A stretch of DNA of 64,000 nucleotides from Plantactinospora sp. BC1 (GTDB lineage: Bacteria; Actinomycetota; Actinomycetes; Mycobacteriales; Micromonosporaceae). Below are positions 9,088 to 17,622 of this stretch, one piece after another. Numbering within the stretch: the first letter of the stretch is position 1; each line of letters starts with the position of its first letter. Made by a program: the position numbers and the translations under genes. The notes below the pieces were generated by a model, which had not been told where the DNA came from, searched no databases, and saw only the letters and a list, made by a program, of their open reading frames with translations. The stretch is from contig NZ_CP028158.1 in NCBI RefSeq assembly GCF_003030345.1, positions 6,882,001-6,946,000 of the forward strand. Reading direction: 5' to 3'.

Positions 9088-9692
9088 CGCGGGCCGGTTC
9101 CCTTCGTCTGCCCGGAGAGCGCGGCGACGAGCCTGCGCGCCGCGGAGGTGGAGAACATCCCCGGAGTCCATGCCTTCATCGAGCCGTCGGCAAAACGCAC
9201 CTCGACCCGGCCGCGCTGCATCAGCAGCTTGCCGCGCACTGTGGCGGCGACCACCTGGGCGAGCGGCACTTCGAAGAGAAGGTCGAAGGTGTCAGCGCCG
9301 GGGTTGTTGCCCACCAGCAGCAGGCGACGGTCGGTGACGGCGTAGTAGGCGATTCCGCCGTAGCCCTTCGCCGCCCGCCACAGTCGACCCGCTGCGGAGC
9401 CGGGACCACCCTCGCCGGACAAGCCGCCCAGGAACCGGTCGATCCGGTCGGGATTGGTCTGCAGGCCACCGGCGAACGGATCGAAGCCCTGAACGAACTT
9501 CTCCGACTGCATCGCCCCAGGGCTGCGTTCCTCGACCCGCCGCGCTCGTGCACCCATCTCCTCGGGCGTCCGGCCCAGCCGGCTCTCGTCACCGATCAGC
9601 GGTTCGCGGTATCCACCCATGTCGACCAGCCGCTCGCCCGAGGCGAACAACCGGGCAACGTCGGAGCCGTACACCTTCACATAATTGATCAT
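9084..9692 (-). CDS. Conserved hypothetical protein with PH-like C-terminal half
   Basis: 202 residues from the ATG at 9692, the first start that leaves only family-like sequence; the open frame to 9902 contains Arg/Pro-rich filler. The C-terminal 80 residues have the strand pattern of bacterial PH-like domains (TDRRLLLVGNN, then FEVPLAQV, then VEVRFADGS). The N-terminal half is helical and charged. It shares an ATGA overlap with a WXG100-like gene, so a link to type VII secretion or a toxin system is possible but unproven. No signal peptide or membrane helix is seen. Confidence 0.65.
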   Translation of the reverse strand: MINYVKVYGSDVARLFASGERLVDMGGYREPLIGDESRLGRTPEEMGARARRVEERSPGAMQSEKFVQGFDPFAGGLQTNPDRIDRFLGGLSGEGGPGSAAGRLWRAAKGYGGIAYYAVTDRRLLLVGNNPGADTFDLLFEVPLAQVVAATVRGKLLMQRGRVEVRFADGSMKAWTPGMFSTSAARRLVAALSGQTKGTGPR

Positions 9693-10022
9693 GAGATCGT
9701 CGGCCGCGCTTTCCGTCAACGCCCTGGTGACCCACCATAACGCTCTGGGCGCCTGCGAGCGGCCCCGTGGCACCGACGGTGGGCGCGGCACCGCCGAGGT
9801 GCGGTCCGCGCGCTCTCCGCTCGGCCGGTCCCGTCGGTGACTCCGTAACCCAATACCGAGTGCTCGTCCAGGTGCCTCATAATGAGGTACAAAACGGGAC
9901 ACAAGTATCCGGATAGAGCGCTCTCACGCAGGAATGCTTACCGTTCGATATTGACGTCGTCTTATCGGCCCCGGGAGGATCGGGCCTGGCGCGTACCCCG
10001 ATCGGTCCTGGGAGGGCATTTC
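9693..10022. other. 330-nt divergent intergenic region
   Basis: It contains the palindrome at 9915-9924 and AT-rich stretches (9880-9960) that should hold the promoters of the GH3 gene and of the minus-strand pair. I could not place a convincing -35/-10 pair. Confidence 0.4.
9915..9924. promoter_or_regulatory. GAGCGCTC palindrome, LacI/CebR-type operator candidate
   Basis: AGAGCGCTCT is a perfect 10-bp palindrome about 100 nt before the GH3 start. CebR-type LacI repressors of actinobacteria bind TGGGAGCGCTCCCA in front of beta-glucoside genes, and the GAGCGCTC core is shared. Confidence 0.5.
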
Positions 10023-12038
10023 ATGCGTCCACACTGGCGAATCCGAACCCCATTGATAACCATGCTCACCGGCCTGCTCGTCGCCTCGCTGCTGCCCGCC
10101 GGCACGGCCGCCGCGACCTCCGCCGACGCCGACGCCGACGCCGCCGTCGCCGACGCGCGCGGACACGGCGGCAAGCCGGACTACCGCAACCCGAGGCTGC
10201 CGATCGACCGGCGGGTCGACGACCTGCTCCGCCGGATGACCCTGGAGGAGAAGGTCGGCCAGATGGCCCAGGCCGAGCGGCTGGCGGTCGACGCCGACCC
10301 CACGCTGGTCGCCCAGTGGGGCCTCGGCTCGCTGCTCTCCGGGGGTGGTTCCGTCCCCACCCCGAACACCCCGGAAGCCTGGCTGTCGATGATCAACAAC
10401 TTTCAGCGGCAGGCGCTGAGCACCCGGCTGGGCATCCCGATCATCTACGGCGTCGACGCGGTGCACGGGCACTCCAACGTCTACGGCGCCACCGTCTTCC
10501 CGCACAACATCGGCCTCGGCGCGACCCGCAACCCGGAACTCGTCCGGCAGATCGGCAAGGCCACCGGCGAGGAGGTGAAGGCCACCGGCATCCCGTGGAA
10601 CTTCGCCCCCTGCCTCTGCGTCTCCCGGGACGAGCGCTGGGGCCGGGCGTACGAGGCGTTCAGCGAGGAACCGAAGCTGGTCGGAGAGATGAGCAGCTAC
10701 GTCGACGGGCTGCGCGACGCCGGTGTGCTCGCCACCATCAAGCACTACGCCGGGGACGGCGACACCGAGTACGACCAGGCCGCCGCCGAGGCCAACGAGA
10801 GCCTCCCGCCCGGCTCCCAGCGGTACGTCATCGACCAGGGCGTCACCGTCACCACCCGGGCCGACTTCGCCCGTACCAACCTGGCGCCGTTCTGGACGGC
10901 ACTGCGTCGGCACGACGTGGACAGCGTGATGCCCTCCTTCTCCAGCGTGGACTGGATCGAGGACGGCGTCGGCAACCCGGTCAAGATGCACGCGCACAAG
11001 GAGCTGCTCACCGACGTACTCAAGGGGGCGCAGCGGTTCAAGGGCTTCGTCATCTCGGACTGGGAGGGCATCCACCAGATCCCCGACCCGAACGAGCCGA
11101 CCGTGGCCGGGCTGACCGCGTACAAGGTACGGACCTCGGTCAACGCCGGCATCGACATGTTCATGGTGCCGAACAACGCCAAGCAGTTCATCGACCTGCT
11201 CCTCGCCGAGGTACGGGCCGGCCGGGTCAGCCAGGCGCGGATCGACGACGCGGTACGCCGGATCCTGCGGGCCAAGTTCGAGATCGGCCTCTTCGAGCGC
11301 CCGTACGCCTCCGCCGACGACCTCGACGAGGTCGGCAGCCGCGAGCACCGGGCGCTGGCCCGGCGGGCGGTGGCCGAGTCGCAGGTGCTGCTGAAGAACA
11401 GCGACCGGGCGCTGCCGCTGCGCAAGGACGCGAAGATCTACGTCGCCGGCCGCAACGCCGACGACATCGGCAACCAGGCCGGCGGCTGGACCATCACCTG
11501 GCAGGGCGCCTCCGGCGACATCATCCCGGGTACCACCATCCTGGAGGGGATCCGGGAGGTGGCGCCGCGCGCCAAGGTCACCTACAGCGCGGACGGCTCC
11601 GCCCCGACCGCCGGCTCCGACGTCGCCGTCGTGGTGGTCGGCGAGACGCCGTACACGGAGGGCTTCGGGGACGTCGGCGGGCCGGAGTGCACCTGGTGCA
11701 CGACGCCGCAGCAGGAGGAGAAGTCGCTCTCCCTCCAGCCCGGTGACCGGGCGGTCGTCGACAAGGTCTGCGGGGCGATCGACACCTGCGTGGTGCTCGT
11801 CGTCTCCGGCCGGCCGCAGGTGGTCACCGACCAGCTCGGTCAGATGGACGCGCTGGTCGCCTCCTGGTTGCCCGGCAGCGAGGGTGCCGGCGTGGCCGAT
11901 GTGCTCTTCGGCCGACGCCCGTTCACCGGCAAGCTCTCGGTGAGCTGGCCGCGCAGCGAGGCGCAGGTGCCGATCAACATCGGCGACCGGAACTACCGCC
12001 CGCTCTTCCCGTACGGGTACGGCCTGCGGACCCGCTGA
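10023..12038 (+). CDS. Secreted GH3 beta-glucosidase / glucan exohydrolase
   Basis: 671-residue exoenzyme of glycoside hydrolase family 3. A signal peptide occupies about residues 1-35, then the N-terminal TIM barrel begins at MTLEEKVGQM. The catalytic nucleophile is the Asp of VISDWEG, about residue 346, and KHYAGDG is the conserved substrate loop. The C-terminal sandwich domain (from about residue 445) carries the acid/base region. Start ATG 10023 has GGGAGG upstream. The sequence resembles plant-type exo-1,3/1,4-beta-glucanases. The operator at 9915-9924 suggests induction by cello-oligosaccharides. A strong hairpin follows the stop. Confidence 0.93.
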   Translation: MRPHWRIRTPLITMLTGLLVASLLPAGTAAATSADADADAAVADARGHGGKPDYRNPRLPIDRRVDDLLRRMTLEEKVGQMAQAERLAVDADPTLVAQWGLGSLLSGGGSVPTPNTPEAWLSMINNFQRQALSTRLGIPIIYGVDAVHGHSNVYGATVFPHNIGLGATRNPELVRQIGKATGEEVKATGIPWNFAPCLCVSRDERWGRAYEAFSEEPKLVGEMSSYVDGLRDAGVLATIKHYAGDGDTEYDQAAAEANESLPPGSQRYVIDQGVTVTTRADFARTNLAPFWTALRRHDVDSVMPSFSSVDWIEDGVGNPVKMHAHKELLTDVLKGAQRFKGFVISDWEGIHQIPDPNEPTVAGLTAYKVRTSVNAGIDMFMVPNNAKQFIDLLLAEVRAGRVSQARIDDAVRRILRAKFEIGLFERPYASADDLDEVGSREHRALARRAVAESQVLLKNSDRALPLRKDAKIYVAGRNADDIGNQAGGWTITWQGASGDIIPGTTILEGIREVAPRAKVTYSADGSAPTAGSDVAVVVVGETPYTEGFGDVGGPECTWCTTPQQEEKSLSLQPGDRAVVDKVCGAIDTCVVLVVSGRPQVVTDQLGQMDALVASWLPGSEGAGVADVLFGRRPFTGKLSVSWPRSEAQVPINIGDRNYRPLFPYGYGLRTR

Positions 12039-12053
12039 CAATCGGTTCGACCC

Positions 12054-12097
12054 GTCCCCGCCGCCGGCACCGTGCCCCGGGCACCGACGGCGGGGAC
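12054..12097 (+). terminator. Terminator hairpin after GH3 gene
   Basis: A perfect 10-bp outer stem (12054-12063 with 12088-12097) encloses a second GC-rich stem, starting 16 nt after the GH3 stop. Confidence 0.6.
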
Positions 12098-12214
12098 GTG
12101 CACGTCGGCCGGCCCGCCGCCCGCCGGACGGGCGAGGGGCGCGGTCACCGGCGGAACGCCCTGCGCCGACCTGGTCGGCGGCGACACCCGGCTCACCTGC
12201 TTGAATACCGTGCC

Positions 12215-12520
12215 ATGGATTCCTGGTTGATTCTGGTCGTCGCCGTCCCGCTCCTGGTGCTGCTGATGACGGAGTTGTCGTCGGCCGGGCGGCGCCAGCG
12301 GGAGACCGCCGCCCGGCTCCGCCGGGTCGAGGCCAAACTCGACCTGGTCGTGGGACATCTCGGCCTCGCCCTGCCCGAGCCGGCGCTGCCGGAGGTGGTG
12401 GCGCAACTGGAGCGGGGGCAGAAGATCGCCGCCGTCAAGGCGTACCGGGAGGCCACCGGCGAGGGGCTGCGGGAGGCGAAGGAGGCGGTGGACCGACTCG
12501 CCGCCGAGCGCGGACTCTGA
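12215..12520 (+). CDS. Membrane-anchored L7/L12 C-terminal-domain-like protein
   Basis: 101 residues. The first 20 form a membrane helix (WLILVVAVPLLVLLM), followed by a charged helix and then a segment with the L7/L12 C-terminal pattern (GQKIAAVKAYREAT, then GLREAKEAVDRL). Ribosomal L7/L12 uses that fold to recruit translation GTPases, but this protein lacks the N-terminal dimer domain, and such membrane versions are common and uncharacterised in actinobacteria. ATG 12215 is preferred over upstream in-frame codons because the helix starts there. Confidence 0.8.
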   Translation: MDSWLILVVAVPLLVLLMTELSSAGRRQRETAARLRRVEAKLDLVVGHLGLALPEPALPEVVAQLERGQKIAAVKAYREATGEGLREAKEAVDRLAAERGL

Positions 12521-12643
12521 CCGGCCCCGCCACGACAGAGCGGAACAGGCCACGATGGGCCGGGCCGGGCCGGGCCGTCGACGGCGGGAGGCGGGAGGCG
12601 GGCGCGGCCACGGAACGGCCGCGGATCCGTCGGACCGCCCCGA

Positions 12644-12649
12644 TAGGGT
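12644..12649 (+). promoter_or_regulatory. -10 box for leaderless SMI1/KNR4 gene
   Basis: TAGGGT ends seven nt before the GTG at 12657, the same arrangement as bioB. Confidence 0.55.
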
Positions 12650-12656
12650 CCGGGCC

Positions 12657-13334
12657 GTGACGAACATCGACTGGTCCGGGGTACGCGACCGGGTGGCCGC
12701 GCTCTCCGCGACGCCCGAGGCCAAGGTCTTCGGCGCCAACGGCCACCGGTGGCTACTCGAACCGCCCCTGGAGCCGACCGAGCTGGCGGAGTTGGAGGAG
12801 CAGCTCGGCGTACGGCTGCCGGACGACTACCGCAGCTTCCTGCTGGAGGTGAGCCGGGGCGGCGCCGGCCCGTTCTACGGCCTGTTTCCGCTGCGCCGGG
12901 TGGACGGCCGCTGGCGCTGGGAGGGCGACGGCGCCGAGCTCACCGAGATCGGCGCCCTCGCCGAGCCGTTTCCGCACACCGGACCGGTGAACCCGGCGGC
13001 CGACCTGCCGGAGCCGCCGGACGAGGAGGACTTCGGCACCGTCGAGGAGTTCACCGCGGCCGAGGACGCCTACTGGGAGCTGCACGACCGGGTGGCGTAC
13101 GACCCGAGGCACACCGTCGGCACCGTCTACCTGTGCCACCTCGGCTGTGCGTACCGGCAGATGCTGGTGGTCAGCGGCCCGGAACGGGGCACGATGTGGG
13201 CCGACGACAGCGCCGACGACGGTGGCTTCAGCCCGCTGGCCGGCCCGCACGGCGAGCGGATCGGCTTCGCCCGGTGGTATCTCGACTGGCTCGACGAGGC
13301 GACCGCGAAGGCCCGGGAACCGGTGCACAGCTAG
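12657..13334 (+). CDS. SMI1/KNR4 (SUKH) family protein
   Basis: 225 residues. The SUKH core is recognisable: LEEQLGVRLPDDYRSFLLE, then the YGLFPLRRV strand. SUKH proteins include immunity proteins of polymorphic toxins and regulators of cell-wall synthesis; no toxin gene is adjacent, so this is probably a solitary housekeeping type. The GTG at 12657 is chosen because of the -10 box seven nt upstream. Its stop lies inside a 12-bp palindrome (ACAGCTAGCTGT, 13326-13337) that also holds the stop of the IS481 fragment, so the natural C-terminus may have been altered. Confidence 0.8.
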   Translation: MTNIDWSGVRDRVAALSATPEAKVFGANGHRWLLEPPLEPTELAELEEQLGVRLPDDYRSFLLEVSRGGAGPFYGLFPLRRVDGRWRWEGDGAELTEIGALAEPFPHTGPVNPAADLPEPPDEEDFGTVEEFTAAEDAYWELHDRVAYDPRHTVGTVYLCHLGCAYRQMLVVSGPERGTMWADDSADDGGFSPLAGPHGERIGFARWYLDWLDEATAKAREPVHS

Positions 13335-13570
13335 CTGTAGGGACCAGCAGCGTTGTTGACGCGGCTGATGGGTGGTTGGCCTCCGAGTGCGGTGTGTCCG
13401 CGATGGTGGTTGTAGGTGTGGATCCAGGTGGGTAGGGCGTCGGCGCGGTGTTGGTTGCTGGTGTAGGGCTGTTGGTAGGCCCATTCGTCGAGGAGGGTGC
13501 GGTTGAAGCGTTCGGCTTTGCCGTTGGTTTGTGGTCGGTAGCGGCGGGTGAAGCGGGGTTGTGCGCCGAC
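13331..13570 (-). pseudogene. IS481-family transposase, C-terminal fragment
   Basis: About 80 residues of the integrase core survive: RPQTNGKAERFNRTL (the DDE region with its final Glu), then WIHTYNHHRGHTALGG and the natural C-terminus ending SRVNNAAGPYS. The N-terminal HTH and the first two acidic residues are missing because upstream sequence is 16S rRNA. It cannot be active. Its stop codon overlaps the SMI1 stop on the other strand. The copy is driven, in principle, by the rrn promoter upstream on the same strand. Confidence 0.85.
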
Positions 13571-13660
13571 GAGTACCCCGAAGGGCCTTTCCGCTCGACT
13601 TGCATGTGTTAAGCACGCCGCCAGCGTTCGTCCTGAGCCAGGATCAAACTCTCCAACAAA
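13571..13660 (-). rRNA. 16S rRNA 5' fragment (about 90 nt), truncated
   Basis: Read on the minus strand this begins with the universal AGAGTTTGATCCTGGCTCAG priming region, then the actinobacterial GACGAACGCTGGCGGCGTGC stretch, and continues to about position 90 of 16S (CCCTTCGGGG, TACTCG). The next base onward is transposase, where an intact gene would continue with the AGCGGCGAAC stretch. It is a real 16S start that lacks 94% of the gene, so it is either a rearrangement scar or a misjoined repeat. Not a functional rRNA gene as read. Confidence 0.9.
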
Positions 13661-13851
13661 AACCATCGAAAAATTTGCAACCCGGCAACAATAAAAACAC
13701 TTGCTGCCAAACAAACAAACAATTTGGCACTGGCTTATCAAGCACCCTGTTGAGTTCTCAAAGAACAACCACACACCGAACACGAACCTCGCTGGGAGGA
13801 CCGCCCTCGGGGCAACTTGCCCAACCTACCCGCTCGGCCTCACAGTGTCAA
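13661..13851 (-). promoter_or_regulatory. rRNA operon promoter and leader
   Basis: On the minus strand TTGACA (13846-13851) and TAGGTT (13823-13828) are separated by exactly 17 nt, a near-consensus rrn promoter. The AT-rich leader follows, including TTCTTTGAGAACTCAACAGG, the antitermination-type element typical of actinobacterial rrn leaders, and repeats of GTTT. All parts of a normal rrn start are intact up to the 16S fragment. Confidence 0.8.
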
Positions 13852-14266
13852 GCCCCAACTTTGGGCCCGTCCGCTTCACCCGAGAGGTTCCCCGTACGCA
13901 CGCACACCTGATGGTGGTCGCTTCTGTCGGGGGGAAGCCCGCAGACCGGCCGATGGCCGCTCGCGGCGCATCTGCCCGGCTCCTGCCGGCCTGGAACACT
14001 CTACCCGGTTGGTCCCGCAATCTCAACCTGACGTTCATCCGGTCGAGCGCACCACCCGGCCTCCGTCCCCGTCAGGCGGATGCCCTCCGAGAGACCGAGG
14101 TGCTCGCGGCCCGGCCTTTTCGTCCGGGGCGCCGCGCGCAGAGAGAAAGTTACGCCGCCGAGCCGCTGGGCGCAAATCGACGTACTCCTCCTCGCTGTAC
14201 CGCTGTGACCTGACCGTGCCACGGTTGTCCGTGTCGGAGCGGGCCGGTCGTGTCAGAGTGGCAACC
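13852..14266. other. 415-nt region upstream of the rrn promoter
   Basis: Normal upstream rrn territory; further rrn promoters could lie here but I could not pick one with both boxes. No protein gene is supported. Confidence 0.35.
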
Positions 14267-14491
14267 ATGGCCGCGTTTGCGAGCTCCACACAGATCACCC
14301 TCGCGCAGGACAGCATCACCGCGCTCCTGTTGCCGTTCTGGCAGCTCGTGATCGGTGGGCTGGTGCTGGTGGCCGTGGTCGCCTCGGTACGCCGGCTGGC
14401 CCGCCGTGGCCGATCCCGGATGACCACCGGGCTGCTCGTGACGGCCTCCGCGATCATCGGCCTGGCCGTCGTCGGCATGCTGCTCCAGTGA
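14267..14491 (+). CDS. Small two-helix membrane protein, 74 aa
   Basis: Two hydrophobic helices (FWQLVIGGLVLVAVVASV and LLVTASAIIGLAVVGMLL) are separated by a short Arg-rich cytoplasmic loop (RRLARRGRSR). The loop with six arginines indicates that both termini face outward. The ATG at 14267 is likely; a GTG three codons earlier is possible. I do not recognise a family. It is convergent with the nitrilase gene. Confidence 0.6.
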   Translation: MAAFASSTQITLAQDSITALLLPFWQLVIGGLVLVAVVASVRRLARRGRSRMTTGLLVTASAIIGLAVVGMLLQ

Positions 14492-14568
14492 CCGTACGGC
14501 GGCCGGTGGGCCGATCGCTCCCGTGATCCGGGCCACCGTGGAAGCCCCCGACCGGATCGGCCCGTGCG

Positions 14569-15366
14569 TCAGAGGCGGCGGTTCGCCAGGCTGGGCAGCT
14601 CGGTGCGGATCTCCCGCAGCCGATCCAGATCGAGGTCGCTGACGACGATCCCGACCGTGTCGGGCGCCTGGCCGAGCACGGTCCCCCAGGGGTCGACCAC
14701 CATGCTGCGGCCGAAACAGGTACGCCCGGGATCGTGGTCGCCGATCTGCGCCGCCGCCGCGACGTAACACTGGTTCTCGATCGCCCGCGCGCGCAGCAGC
14801 ACCTCCCAGTGGTCCCGACCGGTGTGCAGCATGAAGGCGGCGGGCACCACCAGCAGCTGAGCCTGGCCGACGACCGCCAACTGCCGGTACAGCTCGGGGA
14901 AGCGCAGGTCGTAACAGATCGACAGGCCGACGCGTACCCCTTCGACGTCGACGGTGACCGGCTCGGAGCCGGCGGCGACGGTCTTGGACTCCAGGTAGGA
15001 GACCCGCCCGGGGATCTCCACGTCGTAGAGATGGATCTTCCGGTACGTCCCGGCGAGCGCACCCGTGCGGTCGAAGACCAGCGAGGTGTTGTAGGTGTGC
15101 TCCGGATCCGGGCCCGTCTCGTGAAACGAGCCGGCGTGCACCCATATTCCGTGCTGCCGGGCCGCCTCGGCGAAGAACTCGGCGAACTCGCCGTCGACCG
15201 GCTCCGGGGCCGGCAGCCCACGCGACGGGCCGAGATAGTCGACGTACTCCGGCAGGATCGCCAGGTCCGCCCCGGCGGCCGCAGCCCGGGCGAGCAGCTC
15301 GCCGGCGGCGGTCAGGTTGGCCTTCCGGTCGTCGCGGGCGTTGAGCTGGCAGACGGCGACGCGCAT
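14569..15366 (-). CDS. Carbon-nitrogen hydrolase (Nit1-like omega-amidase family)
   Basis: 265 residues with the nitrilase-superfamily triad Glu40 (ILPEYVD), Lys110 (YRKIHLYD) and Cys151 (SICYDLRFPE). The KIHLYD and DLRFPELYR motifs place it in the Nit branch, whose characterised members hydrolyse deaminated glutathione or alpha-ketoglutaramate (metabolite repair). The ATG at 15366 is supported by a -10 box TAGGCT six nt upstream. It lies downstream of clpX on the same strand... reading order is clpX upstream, with 64 nt between the clpX stop and its start. Confidence 0.88.
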   Translation of the reverse strand: MRVAVCQLNARDDRKANLTAAGELLARAAAAGADLAILPEYVDYLGPSRGLPAPEPVDGEFAEFFAEAARQHGIWVHAGSFHETGPDPEHTYNTSLVFDRTGALAGTYRKIHLYDVEIPGRVSYLESKTVAAGSEPVTVDVEGVRVGLSICYDLRFPELYRQLAVVGQAQLLVVPAAFMLHTGRDHWEVLLRARAIENQCYVAAAAQIGDHDPGRTCFGRSMVVDPWGTVLGQAPDTVGIVVSDLDLDRLREIRTELPSLANRRL

Positions 15367-15372
15367 GCGGAG

Positions 15373-15378
15373 AGCCTA
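15373..15378 (-). promoter_or_regulatory. -10 box for leaderless nitrilase transcript
   Basis: TAGGCT on the minus strand ends six nt before the ATG at 15366. Confidence 0.5.
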
Positions 15379-15430
15379 CGGGGACGGTCCCCTGGTGACC
15401 AGGCTTACCGGAACGGTCGGCGGAGCGGCC

Positions 15431-16723
15431 TCAGGCCGAGCGCTCCTCACGCTCCCGGCGGGCGCGCCGGCCGGTGAACTCGCGCGGCACGATCGTCGGG
15501 TTGACGTTCTCCAGCACGACACCCCGGGTGATCAGGACGCGGGCCGCGTTGGGGTTGCTGGGCACCTCGTACATCACGGAGAGCAGGACCTCTTCGAGGA
15601 TGGCGCGCAGGCCCCGGGCACCGGTGCCCCGCAGCATCGCCTGGTCGGCGATCGCCTCCAGCGCCGCCGGCTCGAACTCGAGCTCCACGCCGTCGAGCTC
15701 GAAGAGGCGTTGGTATTGCCGGACGAGCGCGTTGCGGGGCTCGGTGAGGATCCGGACCAGCGCCTCGCGGTTGAGGCTCCGGACGTTGGTGATCACCGGA
15801 AGCCGGCCGATGAACTCGGGAATCAGACCGAACTTGAGCATGTCCTCCGGCATCACCCGGCCGAAGATGTCGTCGGTCGAGCGCTCGGAGACCGAGCGGA
15901 GGTGGGCACCGAAGCCGAGCCCACCCTGACCGGTGCGGGCCTCGATGATCTGGTCGAGGCCGGCGAAGGCACCACCGCAGATGAAGAGCACGTTGGTGGT
16001 GTCGATCTGGATGAACTCCTGGTGCGGGTGTTTCCGGCCACCCTGCGGCGGCACGTTCGCCACGGTACCTTCGAGGATCTTGAGCAGCGCCTGCTGCACA
16101 CCCTCACCGGAGACGTCCCGGGTGATCGACGGGTTCTCCGACTTTCGGGCGATCTTGTCGACCTCGTCGATGTAGATGATTCCGGTCTCGGCCCGCTTGA
16201 TGTCGTAGTCGGCGGCCTGGATCAGCTTGAGCAGGATGTTCTCGACGTCCTCGCCGACGTAGCCCGCCTCGGTCAGCGCGGTGGCGTCGGCGATCGCGAA
16301 CGGCACGTTCAGCATCCGGGCGAGGGTCTGGGCCAGGTGTGTCTTGCCGCACCCCGTCGGGCCGATCAGCAGGATGTTGGACTTCGACAGCTCCACGCCG
16401 TCGCTCGCGCCGGGCCCGCCGGCCGACTCCGCCTGGATCCGCTTGTAGTGGTTGTAGACCGCGACCGCGAGGGCCTTCTTCGCCTGGTCCTGACCCACGA
16501 CGTACTGGTCGAGGAACTGGCAGATCTCCATCGGCTTGGGAAGCTCTTCCCACTTCACCTCGCCGGACTCGGCCAGCTCCTCTTCGATGATCTCGTTGCA
16601 GAGGTCTATGCACTCGTCACAGATGTAGACCCCGGGGCCCGCGATGAGCTTCTTGACCTGCTTCTGCGACTTACCGCAGAAGGAGCACTTCAGTAGGTCG
16701 CCACCGTCGCCGATCCGTGCCAC
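15431..16723 (-). CDS. clpX: ATP-dependent Clp protease ATPase subunit ClpX
   Basis: 430-residue AAA+ unfoldase that feeds tagged proteins to ClpP. The N-terminal zinc-binding domain shows Cys13, Cys16, Cys35 and Cys38. Walker A is GPTGCGKT at 121-128, Walker B is [10 protein letters not shown], and the pore loop is the GYVGEDVE segment. The start is GTG 16723 with GGGAG upstream. It lies downstream of clpP2 on the same strand in transcription order clpP1-clpP2-clpX, but a strong terminator separates it, so it probably also has its own promoter. Confidence 0.97.
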   Translation of the reverse strand: MARIGDGGDLLKCSFCGKSQKQVKKLIAGPGVYICDECIDLCNEIIEEELAESGEVKWEELPKPMEICQFLDQYVVGQDQAKKALAVAVYNHYKRIQAESAGGPGASDGVELSKSNILLIGPTGCGKTHLAQTLARMLNVPFAIADATALTEAGYVGEDVENILLKLIQAADYDIKRAETGIIYIDEVDKIARKSENPSITRDVSGEGVQQALLKILEGTVANVPPQGGRKHPHQEFIQIDTTNVLFICGGAFAGLDQIIEARTGQGGLGFGAHLRSVSERSTDDIFGRVMPEDMLKFGLIPEFIGRLPVITNVRSLNREALVRILTEPRNALVRQYQRLFELDGVELEFEPAALEAIADQAMLRGTGARGLRAILEEVLLSVMYEVPSNPNAARVLITRGVVLENVNPTIVPREFTGRRARREREERSA

Positions 16724-16889
16724 CTACGTTCTCCCTGCGCTCATCGGCCAGCCTCGCTGAGCGGAGGCCCTGGCCTGCGGACGGTACACCCCGTCGGTTC
16801 TCTTCGCCGGCCGGTTCCGACCGGCCGTGGGCGGTGCAGAACCGACGTTACCCGCTGCGCGAGGTTTCTCCGACCCCCAAAACGGGTGT

Positions 16890-16932
16890 GTCAGAGGCCG
16901 GCCGCCGGACAGCCGGCCGGCCGGCCTCTGAC
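16890..16932 (-). terminator. Terminator between clpP2 and clpX
   Basis: A perfect 13-bp inverted repeat (16890-16902 with 16920-16932) starts ten nt after the clpP2 stop. Confidence 0.65.
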
Positions 16933-16941
16933 CCAAGATGA

Positions 16942-17610
16942 TCAGCTCGAGGCGTTCGCCGCGAGCAGGCCCTTCTTTCGGCTGGTCAGGATGGTGTCGA
17001 CCAGGCCGTACTCACGAGACTCCTCGGCAGTCATGAACTTGTCACGGTCGATATCACGACGGACTCGTTCAATCGGCTGGTTGGAGTGTCGGGAGAGCAT
17101 CTCCTCGAGCTGGGTACGCATCCGGAGGATCTCCCGAGCCTGGATCTCGATGTCCGAGCCCTGCCCGTAGCCGCCCTCGGTGGCCGGCTGGTGGATGATG
17201 ATCCGGGAGTTCGGCAGCGCCATGCGCTTGCCGGGGGTACCGGCGGCGAGGAGTACGGCCGCGGCGCTGGCCGCCTGCCCGAGGCAGACGGTCTGGATGT
17301 CCGGCCGGACGTACTGCATCGTGTCGTAGATCGCCGTCATGGCGGTGAACGAGCCGCCGGGCGAGTTGATGTACATGATGATGTCGCGGTCCGGGTCGGT
17401 GCCCTCCAGCGTCAGCAGCTGGGCCATCACGTCGTTGGCCGACGCGTCGTCCACCTGCACGCCGAGGAAGATGATCCGGTCCTCGAAGAGCTTGTTGTAG
17501 GGGTTCGACTCCTTGACGCCGTACGAGGTGCGCTCGACGAAGGAGGGCAGGACGTACCGGTTGTGCACGGGCTGGAAGCCACCACCGGCAAGCAGGGTCG
17601 GGTCAGTCAT
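16942..17610 (-). CDS. clpP2: ATP-dependent Clp protease proteolytic subunit ClpP2
   Basis: 222 residues. Ser115 (GQAASAAAVL) and His140 (IIIHQP) of the serine-protease triad are visible, with the third residue an Asp near 190. The longer N-terminus with FVERTSYG is typical of the second actinobacterial ClpP, which forms a mixed tetradecamer with ClpP1. The ATG at 17610 follows the clpP1 stop by 12 nt with GGAG before it, so the two are one operon. Confidence 0.96.
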   Translation of the reverse strand: MTDPTLLAGGGFQPVHNRYVLPSFVERTSYGVKESNPYNKLFEDRIIFLGVQVDDASANDVMAQLLTLEGTDPDRDIIMYINSPGGSFTAMTAIYDTMQYVRPDIQTVCLGQAASAAAVLLAAGTPGKRMALPNSRIIIHQPATEGGYGQGSDIEIQAREILRMRTQLEEMLSRHSNQPIERVRRDIDRDKFMTAEESREYGLVDTILTSRKKGLLAANASS

Positions 17611-17622
17611 CGTTTCCGCTCC

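Noticed and set aside
8905-9345. Plus-strand gene after the TACACT box
   Set aside because: Antisense to two coupled, protein-like genes and without any recognisable motif.
13571-13660. Functional 16S rRNA gene
   Set aside because: The similarity stops after about 90 nt and continues as transposase.
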